NCBI RefSeq assembly: GCF_000247695.1
Contig: NW_004624742.1
Span: forward strand, 3,245,363 to 3,309,362
Source of the DNA: Heterocephalus glaber
Taxonomy: Eukaryota > Chordata > Mammalia > Rodentia > Bathyergidae
Direction: 5' to 3'
Length of the DNA stretch: 64,000 bases
The notes beneath the pieces were generated by a model, which was not told where the DNA came from, made no database searches, and saw nothing but the letters and a program-made list of their open reading frames with translations. Below are positions 43,261 through 53,285 of the stretch, piece by piece. Numbering within the stretch: position 1 is the first letter of the stretch; the number at the start of each line of letters is the position of its first letter. The position numbers and the translations under genes are program-made.

Positions 43261-44030
43261 GCTTTGTATTCTACAGTTACCTCAGGTGTTGTTACTCTAA
43301 AGTTTTATCTAATGCGGGATTGCATTTTGTCTTCTTAAGGCCCCTTATTGATTTCCTGGAATGACCATTCCAAGAGAATCTCCCTTGTTGTCTAACACTT
43401 ATAAGTGTGGCCCCTTGTCATTTCCCTGGGCTGAGAGTGCCTCATTGCTCTGCTCTGAAATATATTCTCCTGAGATGATCAGAGAGAGAAATATTTCATC
43501 TGTGAGACAAACAGGGCTAGCACTCTGCTTCCTGTTCTGGATGCCCTCGAAGTCACCCCTAGTGGCCACTAATTTTTAAACACTTTATTTTTCAGTCTCT
43601 AAGCAATCTACTGGGTCTTCATGGATTTACTGCTTCACAGCTGTGGGAACCAGTAGCTCCTTGGCTCTTCTTTCTGTATACTAGGGTCTTCGGAGAAAGG
43701 CTCAGGCATTTGGCTCGAGCTTTGTTCAGCATTGCTCCCCCTCCGCAGCCATCCACACCTAAGTGTGGTGCATGTATTGAGTGCAAACTCCCTTTGACTC
43801 TGCTGGGGCTTTTAGAATCTCCTGGTACATTTGGATCATCGGAGCATGGGAAGCAGAGTAAGTCCCACAATCCTCTTGAGAAGTTATGTTTTAGGAACTT
43901 GTCCTTTGTTGAAGAAACATCCTCAGTATTGCAGGGATTGACACTTGCTTTAAGCTAAATCCTGGTTTCAAAACTGACTTACAGAGTGATGAAGTTAAGG
44001 CAGGAGTATTGTTTAGACTCTTAAAAAGTT
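43261..44030. other. Non-coding, GC-moderate, no gene recognised
   Basis: Opposed frames of about 80 codons (43619-43870 minus, 43710-43958 plus) overlap, and neither shows a domain. Confidence 0.35.
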
Positions 44031-44039
44031 TTATTAACT

Positions 44040-44235
44040 ACCATTTACTGAGTCTCCAGGATGGGCCATGATTATTTCAACTTGATCATGACAGTATCCA
44101 TGCAAAAGCAGATATTATTTATCCTAACCACAGGTAAACAGAAGTTGAGCTAGTCTGACTGACTTCACCAGTGGTACATGGTTAATAAATGGCAAAACTA
44201 AAACCCAAACCCAGGTCTTTTTTACTCCTACCCTC
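44040..44235 (+). mobile_element. MIR/L2-type ancient repeat
   Basis: 'ccatttactgagtctccagg' and, further on, 'acttcaccagtggtacatgg' and 'aaacccaaacccaggtc' follow the usual order of a MIR with its L2-like flank. Confidence 0.55.
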
Positions 44236-44544
44236 ACTCTTAATCTCCATGCTAACAGACATGCACAGACAAAACATGGAGATCCACTGCACTGCCGTAC
44301 AAACACAGGTACACGTTATAAAACAGGTTATTTGGAATCTGCACTAACCAGTCAGTGATTTACAGGGCCCAACTAAGTGCAAGGTACATTGTCAAGTCAG
44401 TGAACGGCAGCCAAATTATGCCCTTGAAGTCAGAAAGATGATATCAAACAATGCTGAATAAAAATGTAAGAGTTAAAAACTATTAGGCAACAATGCAGGA
44501 GATATAATAAATAGGACAGATAATTTACTATACACCAGACTCTG

Positions 44545-45120
44545 ATCACTTTTTAAAAAATATTTTATTACGATAAAAATATATAACATAAAATTCATTA
44601 CTTGTAAGTATAGTTCAACAACATCAAGTATATTCACATTGTTTTGCAACCATACCACTATCTATCTCTAGAATTTTTTTATCATTCCATAATGAACCTC
44701 TGTACAAAATTCAACAATAACTACCAGTTTTCTCTTTCTCAGGATCTACTAGCCATTTTTTATGTTCTGACTTTATGCATTTAGCTATTGTAGATACATG
44801 ATATAAGTACAATCATAGAATATGTGTCCTTTTGTTTCTGAGTTCAAGTTTCATCCATGTTGTAGCATGTGTTAGAATTTCATTCCTTTTTGGAAAAGAA
44901 TTCCTTTTTAATCAGGAATTCATTGAACTGAGAATGTAGCTCAGTGGTATAGTGCTTCTTGCCTAGAATGTGTCCTGGGCCCTCGGTTTGATCCCCAGTA
45001 CACACACCCACACACACACACAAATTCACAATGGATGAATGGATAAAGAAAATGTCATATATCATACAATTTTGTTTATCTGTTCATCTATTAACAGATA
45101 TATTGGGTTATTCCAAGTAC
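44545..45120 (-). mobile_element. Old L1M-type 3' end, antisense, split by a SINE
   Basis: 'atattttattacgataaaaa', 'tattcacattgttttgcaac' and 'gtttcatccatgttgtagca' are standard antisense landmarks of old L1 3' ends. The sequence resumes after the SINE at 45025 with 'atggatgaatggataaag'. Confidence 0.7.
44930..45023 (+). mobile_element. ID-type tRNA-SINE, older subfamily
   Basis: 'gagaatgtagctcagtggta', 'gtttgatccccagtacacac', then an AC-rich tail. It is closer to classic rodent ID than to the main SINE of this window. Confidence 0.8.
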
Positions 45121-45526
45121 TTTTATAAGAATTGACCAGTGAAGCCTCTTAATGAAGCCCAGTAAGAGGTGGATTAGAGCCTGATGTCTTAACCCTTACA
45201 CTCTGCTATCCTTGTATTCTTAAGTGAGAACTATAGGAAATTAAATCTTGTATATAGTACAGATGAGGGAATCCCACAGGTTGGGTTCAAGTAGGAGCTC
45301 TTTATGGAGGCTATGGCTTTAACTCTGTCTGTGTCTTAACAGCCAAGATATGAGAGAGTGGAGACACAACTCACTTTGAGAAGAAGGGTTATGTAAGGGC
45401 TTGCAGAACCACAAGGGAGAACATGTCCTAAGCCAAACATGTGCTTAGAAAAAATAAGACAAACAGTTGCCCAAGCACCTCCCCACAGCCTGCTTGGCAG
45501 GAAACAGCTTCATCCAGCCCGTGCTG
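45121..45526. other. Non-coding flank of the ACTR6 pseudogene
   Basis: Possible LTR-like composition ('caggttgggttcaagtagga'), but nothing certain. The last ~25 codons of the 201-codon minus frame (45445-45526) fall here and are unrelated to ACTR6. Confidence 0.35.
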
Positions 45527-46075
45527 AATAATTGCTTTTTATTTTTACTTCTACAATAAGGAACTATATGTGTAAAAGAATATCCACTATCTACAATAAT
45601 ACAGCACAACTCAGAAGGGTTATCTTGGAAATACCTATGTGCACTGAGGGTCCCAGCATTTACTCTTAATACTGCTTGAAACTGGTATTCTTCAAATAGA
45701 ATTTCATTCATTGGTTCTTGAATTGAAGTGAAGTTAAAATACAGTTCTGTGATAATAATATTAGTATCTAAAAAATCAACCTGATACATTTCTTTTCCAA
45801 AAAGGTAATCCCAAACTTGTCCTTGGACATCCCAATTCACCAAGTAGCCCTTTTGAAAAGGAAGGATGTGAAAGAGTCCTGAAGGGTCTTTTATTTTATC
45901 TATCTGGTTAGCAGTAAATGTTTTAAGATATACTGTTTTTGACCTGAACTGACAATTAGGAATAACCGAGACATTTTCATGGCTGTAACCAATTTTAGTG
46001 TTGTAGGATCCATTATCCAGCACTAAAGTGGTCATTCTAGCCTGAACCACACCACATCAGCTGTCCCTTTTAGAG
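45527..46075 (-). pseudogene. ACTR6: ACTR6 (ARP6) processed pseudogene, 3'-truncated, frame still open
   Basis: ACTR6 is a nuclear actin-related subunit of the SRCAP chromatin-remodelling complex (about 396 residues). The minus strand encodes 'MTTLVLDNGSYNTKIGYSHE' and continues collinearly with ACTR6 for about 165 residues, for example 'YLVNWDVQGQVWDYLFGKEM' and 'CCIIVDSGYSFTHIVPYCRS'. There are no introns and no internal stop. A short 5' UTR-like segment (46027-46075) precedes the ATG. Homology ends after 'SKNKKQL', and about 25 unrelated codons follow to a stop at 45445. It therefore lacks more than half of the protein, the 3' UTR and any A tail. An upstream in-frame ATG (46050) gives four extra residues. 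It is most likely inactive despite the open frame. Confidence 0.95.
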
Positions 46076-46079
46076 GCCG

Positions 46080-46480
46080 TATTCTTAAGTGAAATAAATT
46101 GGACATACTTGCTTAAATATTGCATTGTTTCTCTGGTGTGAGAAATTGAAAGTGTAAAAAATGAATGACCAAAATGTATAATAGATAATATGAAATAGGA
46201 AGAAAAATTTCAAATGAGATAGGGCACTATGGAAAGGAGAGGGGAATGGAAGAAAGTGAAAAGGGAAAACAATGACAGAAGAATGATAAAGTAGAAATAA
46301 AGCTTTTGTAAATAAGGAGAAGAGTTGAAGGGAGGACAGGGGAATGGAAAAAATTAAGGCTTAAGATATATCATGAACAGGTACAATCTCCATATGATGA
46401 ATGTGATCATTATGTATATTTAAATTGTACCAATAAACTTAATTAAAATACAAAAATGTATAAAAATCCTTAGATAAACA
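46080..46480 (+). mobile_element. L1 3'-UTR, 5'-truncated
   Basis: 'attgtttctctggtgtgaga', 'ccaaaatgtataatagata', a purine-rich tract and 'gatgaatgtgatcattatgt' match the 3' end of the L1 at 59170-59490 block for block. It begins within five bases of the 5' end of the ACTR6 retrocopy, in the opposite orientation. It ends in an A-rich tail. Confidence 0.9.
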
Positions 46481-46484
46481 AGTT

Positions 46485-46635
46485 AAAGGTGGAAATGTTT
46501 ATTGTGACTTATCATTTGCAGGTTTCAGTTCATGATTAGCTGGCTTCATTTCCTTTAGGCTTTTGGTGAGGCCAAATCATGACAGTGGAAGGGCATGGTG
46601 GAGGAAAGTTGTTCATTTCATGGTAGTCAAGAATC
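46485..46635. mobile_element. Ancient interspersed repeat, probably LTR-derived
   Basis: 'atgtttattgtgacttatca' and 'ggtttcagttcatgattagc' are reversed relatives of the polyadenylation block of the LTR at 48149-48641 ('catggactgaaaccata'). 'gtggaagggcatggtggagg' is also widely repeated in mammals as far as I know. The family is not named with confidence. Confidence 0.45.
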
Positions 46636-46740
46636 AGAAAGAGGGAGAAAGGAAGAGGGAAGGAGGAAGGGAAGGGAAGGAGAGAGAAAGAAAGAGGAGA
46701 GAGAGAGAGAGAAGAGGAGAGGAGAGGAGAGGAGAAGAGG
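46636..46740 (+). repeat. GA-rich simple repeat
   Basis: Imperfect 'gagga/ggaaggg/gagagagag' units. The Arg/Glu-rich frames covering it are compositional. Confidence 0.9.
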
Positions 46741-47635
46741 TTTAGGACCAGATATTTTGCTATGTGCCATGGAATTTTCTCTAAAAGCTAAAGTACAGAG
46801 TTACAGACTTTTTTTCAACAGGAAGTAGTGTGATAACAGGGCCCAATGTCAGGCTGAGGCACTTGCTGTGGAACAGATTTGCCAATGAGTATTTGAAAGC
46901 AGGAAGAAAAATTTAAAACTCATCATTTAATTGGTTAGATTCTTTAACTGACCACATTAAAAAGTCTGCTGCACACTGAACTCAAAACAAGAAAATCTGT
47001 ACCAAGATTAATTGAGGAAATAAACACTACAATGTTAGCTCTAATCTCTTTGGATTTTATTTCAAATTCTGCTGTAATATGAAAAGGAAATATACAAGAT
47101 ACATTACTTCTTCTACAAAAGGACATGCTATTTGTTTTCAGAGTATTTTTGAAATTCTCATAAGAAATCTATCACAATATATACTACCTGAAATTGTTTT
47201 ATTGTTGTCATTGTTATTGTTTCCATCTCATGCTAAAGTGCTTATTTGCAAAGAGAATTTTACATTTTTGTATACTGAATGTGGGCCCCAAAGAATCTGT
47301 AAAAGTTATGTTTTTTAATTGAATGTGCACAAATAAAAATTTGAAAAAATAAAAAAGAACTCTTATTGAGAACCTTGCAGCTGAATCCAGTTTAAGATAA
47401 TTATGACAATAAGCAACATTGGAGAATTTGGAAACTTCTACTAAAATATGAATTTCATAGTTTCAGTCAGAACATAATGACACTGAGAGATGCCTGGTAA
47501 GTGATGATTTATCCAGTGAGGCAAGCACTACCCTTTGTACTTGCAGTGCCTAACATAATCCTTCTAGTTTGTTACCCCATGGGACAAAGTTTATTCCTTT
47601 ATTTCGTCAAAACCTCTTTTCCCTCCTTATTATAG
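46741..47635. other. Non-coding, nothing recognised
   Basis: AT-rich, no motif-bearing frames. Confidence 0.4.
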
Positions 47636-47639
47636 AAAA

Positions 47640-48145
47640 ACCTCTTTTCACATCAGTCCCTTAAAACAAATATATACACAAACATAAAAGCTACAAAATA
47701 CTGAAGTAGAAACCAATAGATCTCAAAGGAGAAATAGATAGGTCTGCAATTACTGTGGTGACATCAACATCCCTCTCTTGAAAATAGAACAGGTGCCGGG
47801 GATATAGCTCAGTGGCACCATGCCTGCCTGGCAAGCGCAAGGTCCTCAGTTTGATTCCCGGGACCAAAAAAAAAAAAGATAGAACAACTACACACAAAAA
47901 AATTATCAAGGATATAGAATTCACCATCAACCCACAAAGTCTAAAAACATTTATAGAACACTACATTCAAAAACAGCCGGAGATATATTCTTTTCAAGTA
48001 CCCGTGGAACCTATACCAAGATAAACTAGATCCTAGGCCACAAGGTACACCTGAAATTTTTTAAAGCATTGAAAACATGCGAGTATGTTCTCCAAAAACA
48101 ATGAAGTCAAACTAGAAATCAAAAATACAAAGTTAAGAAGGAAAT
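47640..48145 (+). mobile_element. Old L1M ORF2 endonuclease-region fragment, split by a SINE
   Basis: 'ctcaaaggagaaatagatag', 'aaaaattatcaaggatatag', 'catttatagaacactacatt' and 'atattcttttcaagtaccc' follow the endonuclease part of old L1 ORF2 with many stops. The SINE at 47791-47877 interrupts it. Confidence 0.75.
47791..47877 (+). mobile_element. ID-related tRNA-SINE
   Basis: 'gtgccggggatatagctcag', 'gcctggcaagcgcaaggtcc', 'tttgattcccgggacc', A tail. It is flanked by 'aatagaac' and 'gatagaac'. Confidence 0.95.
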
Positions 48146-48148
48146 CTC

Positions 48149-48641
48149 TGTGACTGTTAATCTTGGTTGTCAGCTTGACAGGATTGGAAATAAAATTAGT
48201 AAAGCACACTTCTGAGGGTGTCTGAGAGGGTTTTTCCAGAGGCCATTAGTATGCGAGACAGCAAAGTGATGTGAGAGGTGCACTGTGAATGTAGGCAGCA
48301 CCACCTAATAGAGTTGAGGTCTGGAGGAAAGAAAAATAAAAAGAGGAAGCTCATAGGCTCTCTGGCTCTCTCACCTTTTCTTCTTCCTGGCTGCAATTAG
48401 ATGAGCAGCTTCCCTCCCCTGTGCAATGCTGCCATGATATTTCTGCCTCACCACAAGCCTAAAAGCAATAAAGCAAACTCATCATGGACTGAAACCATAA
48501 GCTGAAATAAATCTTTCCTCCACAAGCAATGGAGCAAGTTCACCATGGACTGAAACCTATGAAACCATAAGCCAAAATAAACCTTTCCTCCTTTAGGTTT
48601 TTCTCAGGTATTTTGTCGCATCAATGGAAAGCTGACTAACA
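48149..48641 (+). mobile_element. ERVL-type (MLT2-like) solo LTR
   Basis: It begins 'tgtgactgttaatcttggtt' followed by 'gtcagcttgaca', runs through 'gggtttttccagaggccatt' and ends 'gctgactaaca', the usual layout of mammalian ERVL-type LTRs. It contains a tandem duplication of the polyadenylation block (see the next entry). No 5-bp duplication is obvious. Confidence 0.7.
48472..48592 (+). repeat. Tandem duplication of the LTR polyadenylation block
   Basis: Two ~60-base units both read 'catggactgaaac', 'ccataag(c)' and 'aaataaa(t/c)ctttcctcc'. The LTR therefore has two AATAAA signals. Confidence 0.85.
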
Positions 48642-48875
48642 TATTTTCCAAACAACTGAAAACTAAACAACACATGTCTGTGTAATTCATAAGTCAAAGA
48701 GGAAATTCAGTGTCGATGAATCATATAATATGTCGTATTTTCTGCCACAACACTATTACAGGTTATTTGAAAAGACCAGTATGAAGTTCCTTTACTAAGT
48801 CCGAGGAAGCTGTAATTTCTATTCTGGTATCACTGCTTGCAATGGCTCTGCTTCTGGGCCTTGGAGGCAGAGATC
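48642..48875. other. Non-coding, nothing recognised
   Basis: Short spacer between an LTR and a MIR. Confidence 0.4.
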
Positions 48876-48990
48876 ATGGTCCAATCACAGTCCTGTCACT
48901 TAAGAAATGTACAATTTCAACAAAGCTGTCACCTTTTTTGAACCTCAGAGTCCCTATCTGGAAATGGAAGTGGCAATAATCATTTTCTCA
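48876..48990 (+). mobile_element. MIR-type SINE
   Basis: 'gtcctgtcacttaagaaatg' and 'gaacctcagagtccctatct' match the MIR core in order. Confidence 0.65.
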
Positions 48991-49019
48991 TAAAGCTGTG
49001 AAAGCTTTAAACTATCTTG

Positions 49020-49400
49020 AACAAAATGAATACACCCATGTAATCATCACCTCCATCATCTCCTGGCTTCAGACCTTCTTGTATTCCCCTCCTGTGACTA
49101 TGACCAGATACACATTAGCTTTGCCTACTTTGTACTGAATGTTAATGAATCATGTAATATGTACTATTTTATATCTGGGATCTTTCTTCAACTATATGTT
49201 CTAAGATTCATCTGTTACATGTAAATATAAATTGTTCTTTACCTTACTGTTCAGTATTCTATTGTGTGAATATTCCACAATGTGTTTACCCTTTTTAATC
49301 CTTTATGGGCATTTAGGTTCCTACTGTCATTTTGAGGAGTGATTGATATTCTGAACCTACATAAACTGTACTCTCCCACATAACCAGTACCTAGGTCAAG
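49020..49400 (-). mobile_element. Old L1-type 3' end, antisense
   Basis: 'gtaatcatcacctccatcat', 'ctaagattcatctgttacat' and 'gttcagtattctattgtgtg' fit antisense L1M/L1ME 3' ends. It is diverged. Confidence 0.5.
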
Positions 49401-49514
49401 AAATAGAAGCCTTCTCATGTTCCCTTCCAGTCAGTATGCCCCATGAATAACTAATTTGATCTCAAATATTATCTATATATAATAGTGTTGCTGTAGTTGT
49501 TGTTTTGTAGTTTT

Positions 49515-49582
49515 GGGGATTGAACCCAGGGTCTACTGTGTGGTAGGCAAGCACTCTACCACTGAGCTACATCCCAAGCCTC
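49515..49582 (-). mobile_element. ID-type tRNA-SINE, older subfamily, antisense
   Basis: 'ggggattgaacccagggtct' and 'aagcactctaccactgagct' with 'acatcccaagcc' match classic ID-type sequence. Confidence 0.8.
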
Positions 49583-49984
49583 TGCGTAATTTTTTAAACT
49601 ATTGCCTGATTGTTAGTTGTTGTTGTTTCTGCTGCTGACATTCTGTTTTCTCTTCACTGGCAACTTGTACCAGAATATCATTTCCAGTCAATGAAAGTAG
49701 GTCTTCCTTGTATGGATGAGAGATTACAATGCCTTGGAATCATTTGTACAAGAGTAGGGTTGGTTTCTTGCTGAAGAATCAATCACTTGAAACCACTGAA
49801 GTGGCTCAGGGGGTCATAGGGTAGTCACTTAAAAAAAATCCTTACCTTTATCTCTATTGTCCAAGGAAATGGAGCATAATCATAAACTTTATGACCTGGA
49901 GATTTCAATAGAAAACCTGGCCAAAGTTTAGGTCAGTATTTTTCAAACTATGAGTCTTGAACCATTAATGAATCACAGTCAGTA
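49583..49984. other. Non-coding, nothing recognised
   Basis: No gene or nameable repeat. Confidence 0.4.
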
Positions 49985-50112
49985 TATGTTTTGTTTTATT
50001 TTGTTTTTTGAGACAGGGTATGGTTACATCACCCAGGATGGCCTCAAACTTGGAATCATCTTGCCTTAGCCTCCCAGGGACTCCAGATGTATACCACCAT
50101 ATCCTGATACAA
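49985..50112 (-). mobile_element. B1-like SINE, antisense
   Basis: 'gttttttgagacagggtatg', 'catcacccaggatggcctca' and 'cttgccttagcctcccaggg' are reversed B1/Alu landmarks. Confidence 0.85.
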
Positions 50113-51067
50113 TGAGTATGTTTTAATAGAATGATATAATAGAGGAAAAAATATAGCCATATGGATCATAGGTGGGAAGGGTTTCATAAAAAATTTATTT
50201 CAAATTTGTACCTAAATGTGTGTTTGTGTATTGGATTGAGTAAATATGTGTCTCACTGTTAGTTGAGAAATTTTTTCTAGGTGAGTCTGAGAGACAGCAA
50301 TAAGGTCAGGGCTCAGACTCAGCTCTTTTGGGACTGGTCAATGCCCCAGAAAGTGTATGTCCATACAATCTGGAAATGTTTACCATCAATGTACAAAACA
50401 CAAAAGTCAGAGTGCAGGTGAGGGGAGCACTGGCTGTCCTTGGCTCCAAGGGCATGGGATCATGCTCTCTGCAAGATCTGAGCAAACCATGTGGTTATCT
50501 GGGTCAGGTAAACGTCAGGTCAGGTCTGCACAAACATTGCTGTGGGATCATGCAGGGCTCACTCTATGCTGGAGGATGCTGTGGGACAACTGGGTGGCAC
50601 CTCAGGAAGAAACTGGCCTTTGTCACTCTTTGAGGCCTTGGGAGGATCTGGTTTTGTGACTTCTTAACAAGAGAAATAATCCTCAGGGAAAGGTATGAGT
50701 CTTCTTGCTTACCCAGCAGGTAAGTGTTTAGGCAATTTCTTGGAAGAAATAAAGGTGACTGAGTTTATGAAGTTAGTTATAAGAAGCCAACAATTCATTC
50801 ATTCAAGAAGTGTTCAAGATACAGATCTATCTCTATTAAACTAATATATTTTTTACCTACCATCTGCCTAACTTATTATCAAAATTTAGTATTGAACTAT
50901 TAAGTTCTGAATTATAGGTAATTTTCACTTGACCATAAAAAGATGTTCAATATTGAATGAATAAATGAATGACTTTTCTTCTGGGTGCTTTATATTCAAT
51001 TCTAAACTTCATGAGAACAGAGATTATGTCAGTTTTGTTTGACATTAATTATATTCCTATTCTCTTT
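50113..51067. other. Non-coding; two overlapping ~100-codon frames without homology
   Basis: Plus frames 50328-50633 (101 codons) and 50357-50659 (100 codons) overlap in different phases. I recognise no domain, signal peptide or conserved motif. This could be an unrecognised retrocopy or chance. Confidence 0.3.
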
Positions 51068-51153
51068 TCTTTTTTTTTTTGTACCAGGGATCAAACTCAG
51101 GACCTTTTGCTTGGGAGGCAGGTGCCAGAACCACTGAGCTAAATCCCCGGCCC
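51068..51153 (-). mobile_element. ID-related tRNA-SINE, antisense
   Basis: T run, 'gtaccagggatcaaactcag' to 'gagctaaatccccggccc', with 'atattcctatt' on both sides. Confidence 0.94.
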
Positions 51154-51498
51154 ATATATTCCTATTTTCTATAACTAGTAGAAGCTCAAAAATATTTATT
51201 GTTTGAATGAAGGAGTGTTTTAAAATTTCTCTAAGTAAGTATATGTTGTTTTTAAAATCAGAAAAAGAATACTATTATGCTACACTATAGTATACCATAT
51301 AGCACACTACACTAAAAATAATTCTATTATAAGAATAACTAAATAAATGCTTGGTATCTATAAAATGAGGACTGATATTTTATTTCCAAAAGATAAACAC
51401 ATGACCCTCACCATCTCCTTGGTATTGAATGATTTCATTAAGAAACAAGGAGGATACTCAGAAAGGAAACATATATTTGAAATCTTCAAATGTAAAAT

Positions 51499-51526
51499 TT
51501 TAGTATATGTGCTGCTGAAGTGAGCA
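51499..51526 (-). pseudogene. RNU6: U6 snRNA 5'-end fragment, tail-less retrocopy
   Basis: Plus strand 'tttagtatatgtgctgctga' and then 'agtgagca' is the reverse complement of U6 nt ~2-29 with two C-to-T type changes. An exact 14-bp duplication, 'ttcaaatgtaaaat', lies at 51485-51498 and 51527-51540. No tail is present. Confidence 0.95.
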
Positions 51527-51776
51527 TTCAAATGTAAAATAAATAAATAATTTTCCAGCATGCATTCAACCTTCTCTGAGCATTCTCTTCTATAACTATT
51601 CATAGAAAAATGAGACCTCTCAAAGCTCTGACCTTTATTTTAAAAGCCCAGTGTAAGTTATGAAAAAAAGGCTTTTTTCTTCTTGAGCTCTAAATTCAGA
51701 TTAAGTGTGAACCAACTGCTTCATTTGAGAGCTTCTTAAAAGAAAGCTTTAGATGCTTAAAATCCAAAATATTTTA

Positions 51777-51889
51777 TTTTATGTATTTATTTATGTATTT
51801 ATTTATTTATTTTTGGTACCGGGGATCAAACTCAGGTCCTTGCGCTTGCACAGCAGGCAGCGAAACCATTGAGCTAAATCCCCAGCTCC
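51777..51889 (-). mobile_element. ID-related tRNA-SINE, antisense, long TTTA head
   Basis: A 'tttatttatg/tttatttattta' head, 'ggtaccggggatcaaactca', 'cttgcacagcaggcagcgaa' and 'gagctaaatccccagc'. 'aatccaaaatatttta' flanks both sides. Confidence 0.96.
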
Positions 51890-53058
51890 AATCCAAAATA
51901 TTTTAGGGGGAAAAAAACCAAGTCACCTATTTTTTAGACTTAAGGAGATCCTATGACATTTTTAAATCTCTCAAATGTGAAGCTTTTGCATCTTCATTTC
52001 ATTCAAGACAACAAACTTTCTGATTCAGAAAACTGGAAATGAGTTACACACTGTTATTCCTATTTCTTATAAGATGACCTCAAAGAGATCAGTGTTAAAG
52101 GAATGTTACTCCAAGATGAAGCAACATACACACCCAACTTAATCAAACAGAGGCACCCACTGATAACCTCTGCCCTAGTGTAGAATGCCTTTCACCTTTC
52201 CCCTGGTTGTTCTGATTGTTTTTAAAAAAATAATTCTGGAAATTTGCTTGATAATTTGCTGAAAATAGTGGTAAAAGTGGAGGCTGGGAGAGTTGGCAGG
52301 AAAATCTGTTCCTGTGCAAAGTCCAGATTTTCTACTAATCACAGGTTGGGTAGAATGAAATCAGCAGATAAGAACTAGCAATGAATGCGGGGAAAGGACA
52401 TCCCAGGACAAAGGGCAGGAGAAGCAGAGGTAAATATGTTGATCCTGTCTGGCAATTATACTTCTTTTCACTGCCATATTATGTAATGTTGGGGGTAACT
52501 TCTGATTATTCAGAGAATATATAATAATGTTGTAGAAGGGCAGAAGTATCTTACGATTATATAAGCTTATATATAGAAAGCTTACATAGATATACAAAGA
52601 TTACATACTATATATAATTTCTGAGACCTGCTTGTTAATTTTCTTGGTGGCAAAAAGACAATTGTAAAAGCTTTCAGCTCCTGGCAGCCAGCCAGATAGT
52701 GAGAACAGAAGGTCTCCCCTGAAAGGTGGGATTTTGCCCACACGATATTTTCCTTTTGAATAGGTTCATCAGGTCAGGGTGCTTGAAATGCATGGAATAT
52801 GAAATAAAAGTCCATGTATAACCTTTGGCTGCCTTCTTTGGTGTTCGAATAACACATGACATTTGATGTTAATGTCTGACCTTCTGTCCTTGGTAAGCCA
52901 TGGGCCCTGCAGGTGGGCATGAGAGAGTGAATCTGGTCTGCAGGCATGACTTTGTGGGTCAAGGGAATCTAAAACCTAAGTCTCCTTGAAGAAGCCCTGA
53001 GAAATGTACTGAATATCAGTTGGAATGCTTTAGGCTTCAAGAGGTGGCCTAGTGTGAA
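51890..53058. other. Non-coding, nothing recognised
   Basis: Several 60-80-codon minus frames (52361-52962) lack motifs. An AT-rich 'atatata' patch lies at about 52555-52615. Confidence 0.4.
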
Positions 53059-53059
53059 G

Positions 53060-53222
53060 TAATAAAGCAGTGATTAATTCTGTGAATTCTGAGCCAGATT
53101 TGGAATCAAATCCTAGTTTTATCACTTAACTAACTGTGTGACTTGTACAGATACTTAAGCTCCTATAACTTAGTTTTCTTACATACAAAATGAACGAACT
53201 AATTAACCTGATAGATGTCATA
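53060..53222 (+). mobile_element. MIR-type SINE, near full length
   Basis: 'gaatcaaatcctagttttat', 'ctgtgtgacttgtacagata' and 'agttttcttacatacaaaat' give the full MIR order. Confidence 0.8.
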
Positions 53223-53234
53223 AGTCTTAAATAC

Positions 53235-53285
53235 AGAGTCTACAGGTGTAGCTCAGTGGTAGAGCACAAACTTACCATGCTCAAA
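53235..53285 (+). mobile_element. ID-type SINE 5' fragment
   Basis: 'acaggtgtagctcagtggta' followed by 'gagcacaaacttaccatg' is the 5' half of an ID-type SINE. Confidence 0.7.

Noticed and set aside
43126..43364. Frames with Leu/Ser and Cys/Val runs resembling a signal peptide or membrane segment
   Set aside because: They are produced by the CT/TG microsatellite.
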